64,000 nt of DNA, from assembly GCA_032173965.1 (NCBI GenBank), contig CM063284.1, forward strand, positions 116,162,410 to 116,226,409, given 5' to 3'. The DNA comes from Sitta carolinensis (lineage: Eukaryota; Chordata; Aves; Passeriformes; Sittidae). Below the pieces are notes generated by a model, which saw only the letters and a program-made list of their open reading frames with translations, had not been told where the DNA came from and did no database searches. Positions 26,201 through 37,435 of this stretch are shown here, piece by piece (position 1 is the stretch's first letter; every line of letters starts with the position of its first letter). The position numbers and the translations under genes are program-made.

Positions 26201-29200
26201 ATTTCTACAGTCAAGTGAGTGGGGAATGTAAAGGCAGGAGACGGGCTCAGCATCCATTTTAATAGCTAGGGCAATTATTTTCTGTATTTAAAAATGTGGA
26301 CTAAGGTCTTCTAAAATGACTCCAAACAGCATCAGACATGGCATTAAAAGACACAGATTTTTAAAGAGTCATTCCACATGCCACAGAGACTTAGATGATC
26401 ACAGACTCAGTGTTTTGAGATGATTATAGAAGACTCTTGTTCCCATAGAGGCCAGAAGGAAACAGGCTAAGTGAAAAAAAATCAGAAAAAACTTAAGTGA
26501 AAACAAAAAAATTAAAAGAAGACTTTTCACTCCTAGCTTTTAAATGAAGAATACCTAATGAGCTCATGTCGTCTTGAAACCATATGAGAGCACAACTAAA
26601 AAGAAATCAGTTCAGAACCTGCCTCTTTAATGACTCTATAATCACTTCTCTGAACAGGTGTTGATGGTACTAAACTAATGCCCTGATATCACTGGCATTC
26701 TGATTTAAGACATCACTATGTGGCTTCTTAAGAGGACAAAAGCTGGAAGGAAATATTTTGTGTATTACCTGAAGTAAAGTTTCAAAGAGACTAGCACAGA
26801 TTTTTTCCATCTGAACAACTTTCTGATAGATCATGCAGTTTTTGTAAATTAATATGTTTCATGGGGCTGTTTCAATTAGATTTTATGTCTTCCAACCCCA
26901 TTGAGAATTGTTGCAGGTTGCTTTGCCCAGATTAAAATATTTCACTGAACTATGGGACTTAAAGCATTTTATTTGAAAAACTTCTTGAAATTAGCCTGAT
27001 TTCTTTGTTACATTAAGCATTTCTTGTGCCTGAGAACTGAAGAACTACTTTTTTCCAAAAGCCAAAATGACAAAACTGACAACAATGGGCAAATGCCCAG
27101 TCACATAATGCTGAGTGCATCATGCAAAAATCTAGTACTTCTGCAAACTTGAGACTTTTTGGTCAGCTTGAAATTTTGACCATCGATGACTTTCAAGGAC
27201 TTAGGCCACTGTCTGACAAAGTATGAAGTATTCAGTTAACACCAAGGGTGGGTGAATCCCATCATGTTCAGTTGCACATACTGACACAGAAGTGTCAGAA
27301 CAGTCACGTGTGTTGGGGTGTTAAGGCTTTGGTACCATGAGCGACAGCACTCTTTCAATAGCACCTCTTTCAGCCTGATATAAATATGATGACAGTCAAA
27401 CATGGAATATCACAGATTTTCAGGCCTGAAGCAGGAACTCAAAAGAGTCTGTTCTATACACTGAAAATACGATGAATTAGATGAATGAGGAATTTGAGGA
27501 ATTAGATGAAAACCAAGAATAGTTGTTCAGTATTAATTATTCATGAAATATCACTTCCCAGATGCTAAGTCTGTATATGTACCATTGTTAGGAAAACGAC
27601 CATTATGAAAACTCCCTGCCCTTCAAATTATCCTCTAAAATATTTTAAATTTCTCTTCCTGTTTTGGACCATAAAGAATTCTTTACACTGGATTTTTAGC
27701 TCCTGTGAAAAGACATAAAACATTATTTATCAAGTCTCTTTTCCTAAGTAGAAAATTTACTTTAGAAATGCTATAGGACTAATCCAAAGTGTCTGAGATT
27801 TTCGTTTAGTATAAGCCATCTGAACACACCACCCTAACTTAAAATGGTTCTGTGAATCTCTATAGACAATCTGGCTGAGATTTGTCCTCATTTGTAAATA
27901 CTTGCCACTGATGTCATGCAAACTGTTGTCAAATTCCCCAACGTATGAAGTATAAATATTCGTAGATATTCAGTATAAACGTTATCTAATACTAAAGAAA
28001 ACAAACTCTGGATAGAAAGTGTTTGGTTGTTTCAAAACTTCTATAACTTTACGATCAGATGGTTTCTTTATTTTTTGTGATTGAAAAAGAATCTGTTCTG
28101 TTTACTATATGGCCATTTACATTCTGGCTTAGGATTTTCAAGAAGAATAAAAGTCTGTTTCCATTAGCACTAAAAGCATAGAGAGACTTTCACCCTAGAA
28201 ATGTCAGGCACCATTACTTTTTGCAGAGTCTAAAAGCATGGCATCTGTTGTTGTCAGAAATGGGCAACATGTCTATCCAGAGAAGAGCAATGAAGCCTGT
28301 GAAAAGTATTTGTAGAAAGCCAGGCTACATTTTTATAGATGGCAAGTATCAGCAATGGTAAGAAAAATACTAAATTTTGCTTCCTTAAGGAAGAAACACA
28401 TGATTAAAGAAGCTACTGGAGTTATTTGTTATGCAGGAAGGAAGAGTAAATGCTTTGTATGGTTGAGGCGATATGATTTCCAAAGTTTGTAGAACACTTC
28501 ACCTACAATAGGTGAACACAATATTGGCATGTGCTTCAGGAAGCACTTCAAATAACCAGTGTTGACTTTTGAGATAATCCCTTTGTTATTACTGTATACC
28601 TCAAAAAGCAATTTTTTCAGAGATATATTATGTTTAAGAAGCAGATGCTAAACTTAAATGTTCATGAGAAAGTGCCAAATGAAAATTCCAGAATTATTAG
28701 AATGCAAAATTAACCATATATGATTTTTTAATATTTAACAATTCTCGTTCATGTAACAGACTCACCTTAACTTGGATACAGATATTAACGTATCTAAGGC
28801 TTTGTAAGAGCAGACTACATGCGTTTTCTCAATAGACAGATGCTGCACATGAATGAAGTTTTATAGACCCCATGTCTTATAATAGACCAAGTTGGAATTA
28901 ACCATGTAAAAAATTATATGAGCTAGCAACATGCACCTTCAGATCTGCCTTGATAGTTAAACAGGTTTTAAAACACAGTATGTATCAATATGATAGCATT
29001 TTCATTCTCATTTTTTGGATTAAAAAAACCCAGATGTACATGGGAGGGGTTTTATTTTTTCACAGCTATTATCATTATTGTTACTATTATTACTACTATT
29101 AAATTCTTTTATTCAGCAGATAATGGCAATGATTTTAGATATAAAACCAGATCTGTTCCAAGTACATCTGATGACAGTAATTGCCTACATGGTCATGAGT

Positions 29201-29954
29201 CATATCAAAAATGAATTTTTTTCAAAACTCTGAAATTAATTCTCTTTAACTGAATTACAGATGCTTCATTTTAAATATAGACTTAACTTGGAAAATTCTT
29301 GTAACACAGCTCTGACTACCCACTCAATAGTTTTTATTAGTTTGGAATTTAAAATAAACATAGTGAAATGAAAGTAAGAAAACAGTAAAATGAAAGGGTA
29401 ATGTTGAAAGACAAAACTCCCCTGAGAGTTCAGATAAAGATTTAACCTATTCTTTTTTCTTAGTCATTAAAGAGAGCATGATACATGACACAAGATCACA
29501 GCACTGGTAATCCAATGAGAAGGACTCTCTGGATTGTGCCAAAAACACTCTTTGACAATTGCAGGAACTCTTAATATCTCACTTTATAGCCTGTTGGGGA
29601 AAGAGTACCTGAATATAGAATTAACGAATTATATAAGTTCAAAAAGTCTTTCAAGATCATCAAGTGGACATGTTCCAGTGCCTCCATCACTGCCCTGGTC
29701 CTGCTGACCACACTATTTCTGACAGAGGCCAGGAAACCAGTGGCCTTCTTAGTCCCTTGGGCACACACTGGGTCATGTTCAGCTGGCCGTTGACCAGCAC
29801 CTCCAGGTCCTTTTCCACTGGGCAGATTTCCAACCATTCTGCACCAGCCTGTGGCACTTGGCCTTGTTAAACCTCATACAATTGTCCTTGGTCCATCTAT
29901 CCAGCCTGTCCAGATCTCTCTACAGAGCTTTCCAGAAAATCAGCATTTCCACCC

Positions 29955-30679
29955 TGATGCAGTCGACCGGAACCCAGGCTAGCTCACAGCACACCGGCAC
30001 GCACCAGGTGCACGGAACAGCTGAGGCGTGGGGTTTGTGCCCTCAGCTGAACCTGAGGAGCAAAAATTCCTAAACATGGACAGTCTCACCACATCCTGGG
30101 TTCAGGCAAAGAAGAAAGAGAGAGGCTCTCCAAGGCTGAAGTTCCAACCAGGATCATTTATTAGGGCCAAAGGGGACAGACACAAAGACAGCCTCATGCT
30201 GCTCTGTGCACAGGATTTTATACGGGTACAAAACAAGGGGCAGGTACAACACATTATCCAATGGGGTTAAGTTGGGGCGGAGTTGAAGGGCTGGGTCATG
30301 AGTCTCGGGTTGAATCAGGGTAAGTAGGAGAAGGGAAGGGGTCACGGATTGTTTCTGGGGAGGATTGACATAGAAGGAGCTAGAACAGAGGTAGAACGAG
30401 GGGGTTGGGTAACTGGGATTGACGGGGAAGGGACTGGAACATAGGCGGGGAAAAGCCATAGAGGGAAACGGGGAGGACACAACTTCAGGAATAAATCAAG
30501 TTGGGAATACATATAGAGGCGTAGGCTCCGCCGGGCAGCAGGACAGACACAATTGCCAGCAGGGAGCTGAGGGCCAGCAGGACACAGCCGCCCGTGCACA
30601 GTACTCGTCCGCCAGGAGCCGGAGGCCATACACAACACAGCGCCAGAGCAAGAAACTAAGACAAACATAAGTTGCAACA
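29955..30679 (-). mobile_element. Solo LTR inserted in CR1 (ERVK-like by duplication size)
   Basis: This 725-bp TG...CA segment (TGATGCAG to TTGCAACA) is flanked by CCACCC at 29949-29954 and 30680-30685. CR1 sequence resumes directly on both sides. On the minus strand a TATAAAA box (30216-30222) lies 54 bases before an AATAAA signal (30157-30162), the normal U3-R layout. No internal retroviral sequence is present, so it is a solo LTR left by recombination. A 6-bp duplication suggests class II (ERVK/alpha-like), but that is inference. Confidence 0.88.
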
Positions 30680-31289
30680 CCACCCCAGCTGGTGTTGCCT
30701 GCAAACTGACTGAGGGTACCCTCAATCCCCTTGTCCAGATCATTAGTAAAAACATTAAAAGGGACTGGCCCTGCTGTTGAGCCCTGGGGAGCACCACTTG
30801 TGACCAGCTCCCAACTGGATTCAACCCCATTCACCACCACTCTCTGGGCCTGAGTTTCACCAGCCAGACAGATTTTTGCCCAGTGGAGGTAACACCCATA
30901 CTGGCCTTGGACAGCTGGTTTCTCCAGGAAAATTCGTGGGAATCAGTGCAGAAGGCTTTACAAAAGTCCAGGTAGGCAACATCCAGTCTTTCCCTCATCC
31001 ACTAAGTGGGTGACACTGTCATGGAAGTTTGGCCAAACAGGACTTGACTTTCCTAAACCATGTTTTCTGGGCCTGATCTCCTGGTTGTTCTGCACGTGTT
31101 GTGGGATGGCTCTCAAGATGGTCTGTTTCATCCTGCCTGACCTTACCAAGCATGGAAGCCCGACCTGACAGGTCTGTAGTTCCCCAGATACTCCTTCTGC
31201 ACTTCTTGTAGATGGGCGTCATATCTGCTAACCTCCTGCCACTTGGACAGGTCACTGATTAACCAGAACTGTTGGTAAATGATGGAAAG

Positions 31290-31913
31290 TCTCAGGTTTT
31301 GTGTTGTTGCTGTGACCTGAGAATTGTCCAAAGTCTCTGTTTTTCCCAGCCCTATGCAGAAGAACAGCTGGAGATCTCTCTGTTCTCATGTTCAAGGACT
31401 TGTTTATTGTTTGTTGTCCAGTACATTGTGGCTCTGGCCTGTGAAGGTCCCTCTTGCAGGTCGAAATGGAGCAGACTGTCCACCCTCTGGGTGGTGTTAT
31501 CTTTTATACTAAAATCTACATATTCTTTATTTACAATAGTTTTCCAATACCTATCAACTATGTTGGACAGTGTACCTTTATTCTAAACCTATCAAAATGT
31601 GCCACCAACACAGCAGAAGATGGAGGCTAAAAGACCAAGAAGAAGGCCAGGGACATGACCAAAATCCTCCACTTTTCCCTTAAACGCCCATTATAAAAAC
31701 CCCTAAAATTTTACATTTTCACCCTGCGACAAGTTAACTGTCACTGTACTCAAACTCTAGTGCTTTGTAATTCTTCTTACAAAGTTGGTAATTTTTTTCC
31801 ATGGGCTCAAGTCAAATGCACAGGTGTTTTTGACTCTGTGCCAGGGTCTCTGAGATCCCTGCCAGGGTCTCTGATCACCCAGGGCAGTCAGAGGAACATT
31901 CTGGGTTCCGACA
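31290..31913 (-). mobile_element. Second solo LTR inserted in CR1
   Basis: This 624-bp segment is flanked by GGAAAG at 31284-31289 and 31914-31919, and CR1 continues across it. The right end is CCGACA. The left end is TCTCAGG, where TG is expected, so the terminal G has probably mutated. The minus strand has TATAAAA at 31502-31508 and AATAAA at 31403-31408. A short direct repeat of CCAGGGTCTCTGA occurs near 31841-31875. Class II is likely from the 6-bp duplication. Confidence 0.8.
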
Positions 31914-32746
31914 GGAAAGTGGCTCAGTGAGCCACCAGTTCCCTTACTACCCTTGTAAGAATCCCATCCATTCCAATGAAGCCTTGTGGGTGCCTTAAGT
32001 GTTCTTGCAGCCAGGTCCCTGACCACTTCCCCTTGGATTATGAGGGCTTCATTCTGCTCCCCATCCCTGTCTTCCAGCCCAGGGAGCTGGGCAACCAGAG
32101 AAAAACTGGTTTTATTAACTGGTCTTAATGCTGGTATTATTAAAGACTGAGGGAAAGAAACCATTAAGTATCTCAGCCTTTTTCTTATCCTTTGTCATTA
32201 CACACACATTCAAAGAGGAATGGAGACTCTCCTCAGTTTGTTGTGGATGTATTTATAGAAATATTTTTGGTGTCTTTTGCAGCACTCTGCCGATTAAGCT
32301 CTAGTGTTTGGCTTTGGACCTTCTAATGTACTCCCTGCATAACTTCACAACCTGAGTTGCCTGCCCCTGCTTCCAAATATCATAAACTCTCTTTTTTACT
32401 CTGAATTCTAGACAAATCTGTTCAGCCAGGAATTTTTTCCCTACCATCTTTTCTTTTGGCACACGGGGACAGGGGGCTCATTCGCCTTTAGGATTTCCTT
32501 CTTGTAAAATGTCCAGCCTTCCTAGACTTCTTTGCCCTTCATGACTGCCCCCCAAGGAACTCTATTAATCAGTTTCCTAAACAGTACAAACTCTGGAAGT
32601 CCAAAGTGACAGTTCTGCTGGCCTCTCTTCATACTTTCCCAAGAAGCAAAATCTCTCTAAGTTCATGATCATTTTGCACCCGATGGCCTCCAACAACCAC
32701 ATCACCCAACAATCCTTCTCTGTTCACAAAAAGCAGGTGCAGTGTG

Positions 32747-33141
32747 TCGTCTGGTTTCAGGTCTGAAGTTTCTGATTTTCTAAAGTTCTGGTTTTCTGAT
32801 GTTTTGGTTTGCTGAAATTGAAGAACATAAACAACAGAATCCTGATGTTGCTGTAGCATAACACACAACACATACTCCTTGAGATTTTCTTAAAGGCTGC
32901 GTGAAGAATGATTTTATTAAAAATGTCTCCCCTTATATACTTGGCAAGAGTAAGACAAACCTCTTCACCTGCATTGGTCAAACCAGAGGGACATCAAGAG
33001 AGATCCTCCTCCTTGAAGGAATTCACAACAACAATTCTGTTGTTTATGTTCTTTCACTGAGAAAAGAATTTCAGCAAACCAAAACATCAGGAAATCAGAA
33101 CTTTAGAAAATCAGAAATTTCAGGCCTGAAACCAGACTACA
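32747..33141. mobile_element. Inverted-arm (foldback) element in CR1, type unknown
   Basis: The left arm (32749-32840) and right arm (33034-33137) are reverse complements over about 90 bp, apart from a 12-13 bp gap in the left arm and a few substitutions. The outer ends are GTCTGGTTTCAGG and its complement. The flanks carry an imperfect 8-bp duplication, GCAGTGTG (32739-32746) and GCAGTGAG (33142-33149). The roughly 190-bp centre holds on the minus strand a CCAAT (32973-32977), a TATATAAG (32932-32939) and an AATAAAA (32912-32918). No transposase frame is visible. It could be a non-autonomous DNA transposon of a family with 8-bp duplications such as hAT, or a rearranged LTR. Confidence 0.7.
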
Positions 33142-33275
33142 GCAGTGAGCACCTTTCCTTGCTGGCTGCCTCTACAGCTGTGTCAGGAAGTTTTCTTCCA
33201 TAGACTCCAGGAACTTTCTAGACTGTTTCCTCTCTTCTATATTGTATTTTCAGCAGATATCCAGTAAGCTGGATA

Positions 33276-36164
33276 TGCAGAGAATCTTTACCTACATAAT
33301 AGAAGTTACACTTACTTCACAACGCCCAGATTTTACTCATTGTGTCTAAAACCACTAGTAAAATCTATTCAGGGCCTTGGTTAAGCATTGCTAAAAATTA
33401 TGGAAGCTCTCAGTAGGGTCATTTAAGAAAAAAAGTCACAAATTTGCAAATGCATTCTATGTTGAATGTGTTATGGTAATTGAACTGTCATCATAGTGTT
33501 GTCAGTATGCATCTGTGTCTAATTGAATTTCATTTCATTGTGGTTTTAGCCATAAACAGTATGCAAAAAATCTTTCTTGAAGGACTTAGGGGACTGGGAT
33601 GTTGGTCTCTGTAGCTTTTGGGGTTTTTTTGGGGGGGTTCTTTTTGGGGGGTTGGGGAATGGTTTGGGGCTTTTGTGGTTTGTTTTTTTTTTTTTGGGGG
33701 GGGGATGTTATTTTGGTTTGGTGTGAGTTGTAACCAGGAATACCAGAAATGAGAAAACTGAATTCTTAATAAAACTAGCCATATAGTTACGAATTTCAAG
33801 GAACTTTGGTATTTAACTGATTCTTAAATTGATTTTCCCATCATTAACACTAGCATTGATCCAAGTAGGAAAAATTTACTTACAGTTTTCCATTGTAGAT
33901 CATTTTAAAAGAGTTATGTAGTTTAGGACTGAATACCACATACAATAATTCGTAGCACAGCAATCCATATGCTACACATCTCTGTTAATCTGTCAAGTGA
34001 AATGCTAAAGCAGGAACAGATGAGAACGCTAGATTTATTATGACAATGTATTTTGGATTCCTTCTTTGCTTTTCTCACTTAAAAACTTCTGCATTCTAGA
34101 TATTATTCTTTGGTAAATACTTACTCATTACTTCCTGTTCTTTCCTGGTTAAAATCGGTCTGCTCTCCCCAAGGCTTTTAGCAGAGACTGCCCAAATTAC
34201 CAGTTTAGTATTCATTATAGGACATCCTTTGGGTAATGCAATACCTAGTACAATCTCTAAAGAAACATAAATTAACTGAGTAGGTGGTAAATATAAAGGT
34301 AAGTCTGCAAGAAAATAGATCAGAAAGTATCGTGGGTATTGCTTAAACTCTTGTTAGAAATTTAAGCTACAGAAAGGTGACATACCACCAGAATAAATTT
34401 TTGGCTCACTCATGAAGCCAAAATTACTTAACTTTTAAATCTGAGTAAAAGCATGAGTATTGGTGGATTTACATCAGTAGTTGTATCTGGCAGAAGTCAG
34501 AAAGGCACACATGCATGTGGATCTCTAGCTAACTAGAGCATTGGTTGTTGGCAGTCTATGTGCACTTGTCTTCATCTTTGCTGAGTTAGTTGAATTTAGG
34601 ACACAGTCTAGACTCACACACTTGCCCATGAACTTGAAAACAGTCCTGGTGTTCCCAATTTATGTATAGAATGTATGAATGCCAAACCTCTAGTCATGAT
34701 CACACGTCAGAGTGGTCAAAATTTCTGTTTTATGAAGCTTATTTATGGTTGTAATATGAAGAAAAATAATTTAAAAAACATCACTGATATTTCATTATCA
34801 AGCAGCTTCCTGTTCTTATATGAATTGAATCCTGCTATAGGTGATGGGAAACAAAAAGGGTAGTTATCCTTGCAGCAGTTATCCAAGAAGTCTTCTCTTG
34901 CCTATCAGAAACCTGCACTTCTTCCTCTCATGTTGACCATGTTTGGCTTATTCATTTCTGTTAACAATGTAGTTCTTACTATTTTCAGCTTAGCCTCTGT
35001 TTAAGGAGACAGCAACATCCTAGCTGAAGAGATAAACAGGGTCTTCAGTGCTGGTCTTTCTGAACTGCTTGTCACCAAGCAGTGAAATTAACAAGGCACA
35101 TGTTGACAATTTAGATTTCTCACTCAGCATTTCACTAAGCTATTCACTTATCAGGTACTGATATGCCTGATTACGACCCATTGCAGTTCCTGTGATGACT
35201 TTTAGACATACCTTCACTTTTCCATCCATCAAGACAGTGAAGCTGTACTTCCACAATCACCACTTAGTTCCTTATCAGTCAGTCATGGCTTTGGGCTTTA
35301 TTAATGCAAAATAATTCTCTCATCCTCTTGTCTCCTGACATCACTTTCCCCTCCAGTTTAATGGTGGGAAACAATGAAGTAGCAGCACAGATATAGTGTG
35401 TGTCAGATAATCGTGGTACTACCAGGCAGCCAGATCATCAGAGCTTTCACGGAAGGAAATAGAATTACTGATATGAGAAGGCTGATATCAGATGAAGATG
35501 CTTTGTCTAGGAGAATCAAAATGAGCTTTTACAGGTTAGGAAGAAAGCTGATGAAAGTATACACTAGAGAACACCTATAAGCCTGCTGTGGAATATAAAT
35601 AAAAAGCAAACAAATAATGAAAGCAAATGTCAAGATTCATTCACAAATTGTTAGCAGCTTTATGAAGCCTACCTATGCAGTGATATTGGAATATTGCTGT
35701 ATATCCACTCCACAGCCATTTTTCTTGACATTTTTTTCAATTCGATAAAACTCTTTTTCTAAGTCTTAGCATTAAAGGCATACTTAAATATCGGCTGTTA
35801 CTAGAAATAGATATTTCTGGATAAAAAAATAAGACAATGGAATATTAAATTCCATTTCAAATACTCAGAAATTAGAAAATTCTGAAATTAAGTCTACTAA
35901 GTAGTGGGTCTGGGTTCATTCATTAAAATTAGACACAAACGCATAATATTCAATTTTAACATAGTGATTTCAATGATGTACACAAACATAATTTTTAAAG
36001 AGTCTTTTCTACTATTCATATTTTAAGATACTGAAAGAGTTTGGTATAGAAAATGTCCATATTTTTATGAATATTACAACTTTGATATTTTCATGGATAT
36101 TTCAGAATCCAGGTCTTCTAGTAATCATGTTATATTTTGCACAAGGTTTATTCATACCCCATTT
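33276..36164. other. Noncoding between repeat clusters
   Basis: Contains the G/T tract at 33620-33704 and otherwise AT-rich sequence with only short chance frames. Confidence 0.55.
33620..33704 (+). repeat. G/T tract with repeated G-runs
   Basis: G-runs of 4, 7, 6, 4, 4 and 9 are separated mostly by T. The plus strand could form G-quadruplexes. The minus strand is the A/C equivalent of the poly-A tracts elsewhere. Confidence 0.85.
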
Positions 36165-36620
36165 CTATGACACGACACACTAGAGCAGTCCATAGCTGAA
36201 AGATTTTACCCAGTGGAAAGGATTCTTTCAGGAGTGGGTCTTGAAGGACAGCAGCACACAGAATGGACCCATAATGGAGAAGGTGGTGGAACACTGTATC
36301 CCATTGTTGATTAGACTCTATCCCATGGAAGGGCCCCCATGTTGGAGGGGAAGAGTATAAGAAGGAGCAGCAAAGAAGATGATTTTTGAACTGATGGCAA
36401 TTGCCATTCTCAATCCTCCAGTGCCACTCAGGGAGCAGAAAGAGGTAGAAGAATTGTGTGTGAAGTTGGAACTGGGTAAACGGTAGGGGAAGAAGGGGCA
36501 CAGGGGAAAAGTGGGCTTAGTTTTGGTTTTATACTGTTCTGTTATTAGTTGTTAATAAATCATATTATTTTGCAAAGTCAAGTAAGTTTTGACCAAAACA
36601 GTAAAAGGGGAGTGATCTCC
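36165..36620 (+). repeat. Older LTR-type repeat, left part, split by the ERV
   Basis: This stretch has the layout of a widespread avian LTR-type repeat: repeated short blocks of the form CCxxTGGAAGGGxCCCxxxxTTGGAGG, then a purine-rich part, a TTTTAT motif near 36520, AATAAA at 36554-36559 and a GGGGAGTGATCTCC segment. It is clearly diverged. It continues across the ERV at 41579. The family name is not certain, and I rely on recollection of similar bird repeats. Confidence 0.65.
36616..36620. repeat. Target-site duplication, left of ERV
   Basis: TCTCC immediately precedes the left LTR. The same five bases follow the right LTR at 41574-41578. Five bases is the size usual for class III and some class I retroviruses. 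Confidence 0.85.
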
Positions 36621-37294
36621 TGTCTTGGTTTAAGGCAAATTTGGGAAGGGACCTCAAAATAGGTCCCTCCAGAAAACCAATCCAATGGCCCCTTCCCCCA
36701 ACTGGTTCAGGAAAGGAGAAGAGGAGAAACAAAACAAAACAAAAAAAAAAATTCCTTAGAGGAAAGTGGAAAAAATGTATTTATTTAACAGGCCAAGCAC
36801 AACAAATGAACATCAAGGAACAAAACCTCCTGCTTCTCCGCAGAGATGACCAATCCAGCCAGTCTGTGCCGTGGGTGCAGCTCGGCTCGCTCAGTCTGTG
36901 TCAGTCCCTGGCACTGGGAAATGCCAGGCCCAAGCCAGGCCCGGTGGGCCACAGGGATGAGCTCTTGGTGCTCTGCTGGGGGTTAGTCCAGAGTAGGTTT
37001 GAACAGTTCCAAGGAAAAAAAAAGGAAAAGAAACTCACAGTCTGGAAAACTTCTCTGCTTCAGCTAGCCACGAACTAACAGAAAGCCAAAGAGAGCTCTC
37101 TCCTGCCGTCCACACTGCAGCCAACACTCGCTGTGTCCTCCAAAACTGCAAATTCTTATCTTGATGTTTTGAAAACACCCGCCTCAGACATTCCACTGCT
37201 TCTTCTTCACTCTTAGATCCAGTCTTAAAGGTGCAGAACTCATTTTTGATTTAAACAGACGAATGGGGATACAATTCAGCAGTAACCCAGGACA
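36621..37294 (-). repeat. 3-prime LTR of the ERV (left copy)
   Basis: This 674-bp copy runs TGTC...GACA on the plus strand and is flanked on the left by TCTCC. Read on the minus strand it is the 3-prime LTR, since the polypurine tract abuts its right edge. A polyadenylation signal AATAAA lies at 36780-36785 (minus). No canonical TATA box was seen upstream of it. A T-rich run follows the signal and a hairpin lies in U5. Against the right copy it has T at 36752 (A there), G at 36943 (A there) and one extra G in the run near 36980. Confidence 0.95.
36648..36667. other. U5 hairpin in LTR
   Basis: GGGACCT and AGGTCCC form a perfect 7-bp stem around a 6-base loop. The same hairpin is at 40928-40947 in the other LTR. 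On the minus strand it lies downstream of the polyadenylation signal, in U5, near the LTR end. A structural role is inference. Confidence 0.6.
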
Positions 37295-37311
37295 TTCCAC
37301 CCCTTATCCCC
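37295..37311 (-). promoter_or_regulatory. Polypurine tract
   Basis: The minus strand reads GGGGATAAGGGGTGGAA directly before the 3-prime LTR (TGTCC). It is purine except for two T residues. This is where plus-strand DNA synthesis is primed in retroviruses, and it confirms the minus orientation. Confidence 0.9.
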
Positions 37312-37435
37312 ATATCGTCAACTTATTACCAACACTAATACATCTTTTAATTCTACACACACATATATACAATTTATCATTAGATACAAACAATGGCAGT
37401 GACATTCAACAAGTAATGATATTTACACATAGTTC
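37312..37435 (-). other. ERV segment between pol stop and polypurine tract, no env
   Basis: Only 124 bases separate the pol stop from the polypurine tract. No env or dUTPase frame fits here. The sequence is AT-rich with ACACAC-like stretches. Confidence 0.8.

Larger units (their letters stand above)
15274..29613. other. Long noncoding stretch
   Basis: About 14 kb of AT-rich sequence with an AC repeat, T-runs near 15790 and 19450, and an AT repeat at 20197. No mobile element was recognised and no open block with matched splice sites was found. It may be intron or intergenic. Confidence 0.55.
29614..33275 (-). mobile_element. CR1 LINE, degenerate, split by three insertions
   Basis: Remaining CR1 segments are about 29614-29954, 30680-31289, 31914-32746 and 33142-33275, roughly 1.9 kb in total. 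On the minus strand they read in the order expected for CR1 open reading frame 2 followed by its 3-prime end. Decayed translations keep reverse transcriptase features: a fragment like [20 protein letters not shown] near 30700-30830, with FAGNT where the catalytic FADDT is expected, and a GNYRPV fragment near 31170. Frameshifts and stops show it is dead. Left-end matches (TCAAGATCATCAAGT on the plus strand) mark the CR1 3-prime end. The 5-prime side is truncated, as is typical of bird CR1. Confidence 0.88.

Noticed and set aside
30342..30830. 162-codon minus-strand open frame
   Set aside because: It runs across the boundary between a solo LTR and CR1, so it is a chance fusion of two repeats and not a gene.
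36641..37078. 145-codon frame in the left LTR and its shorter copy at 40900-41265
   Set aside because: They lie antisense within LTR sequence and differ in length because of a single-base indel; no known LTR-encoded protein matches.
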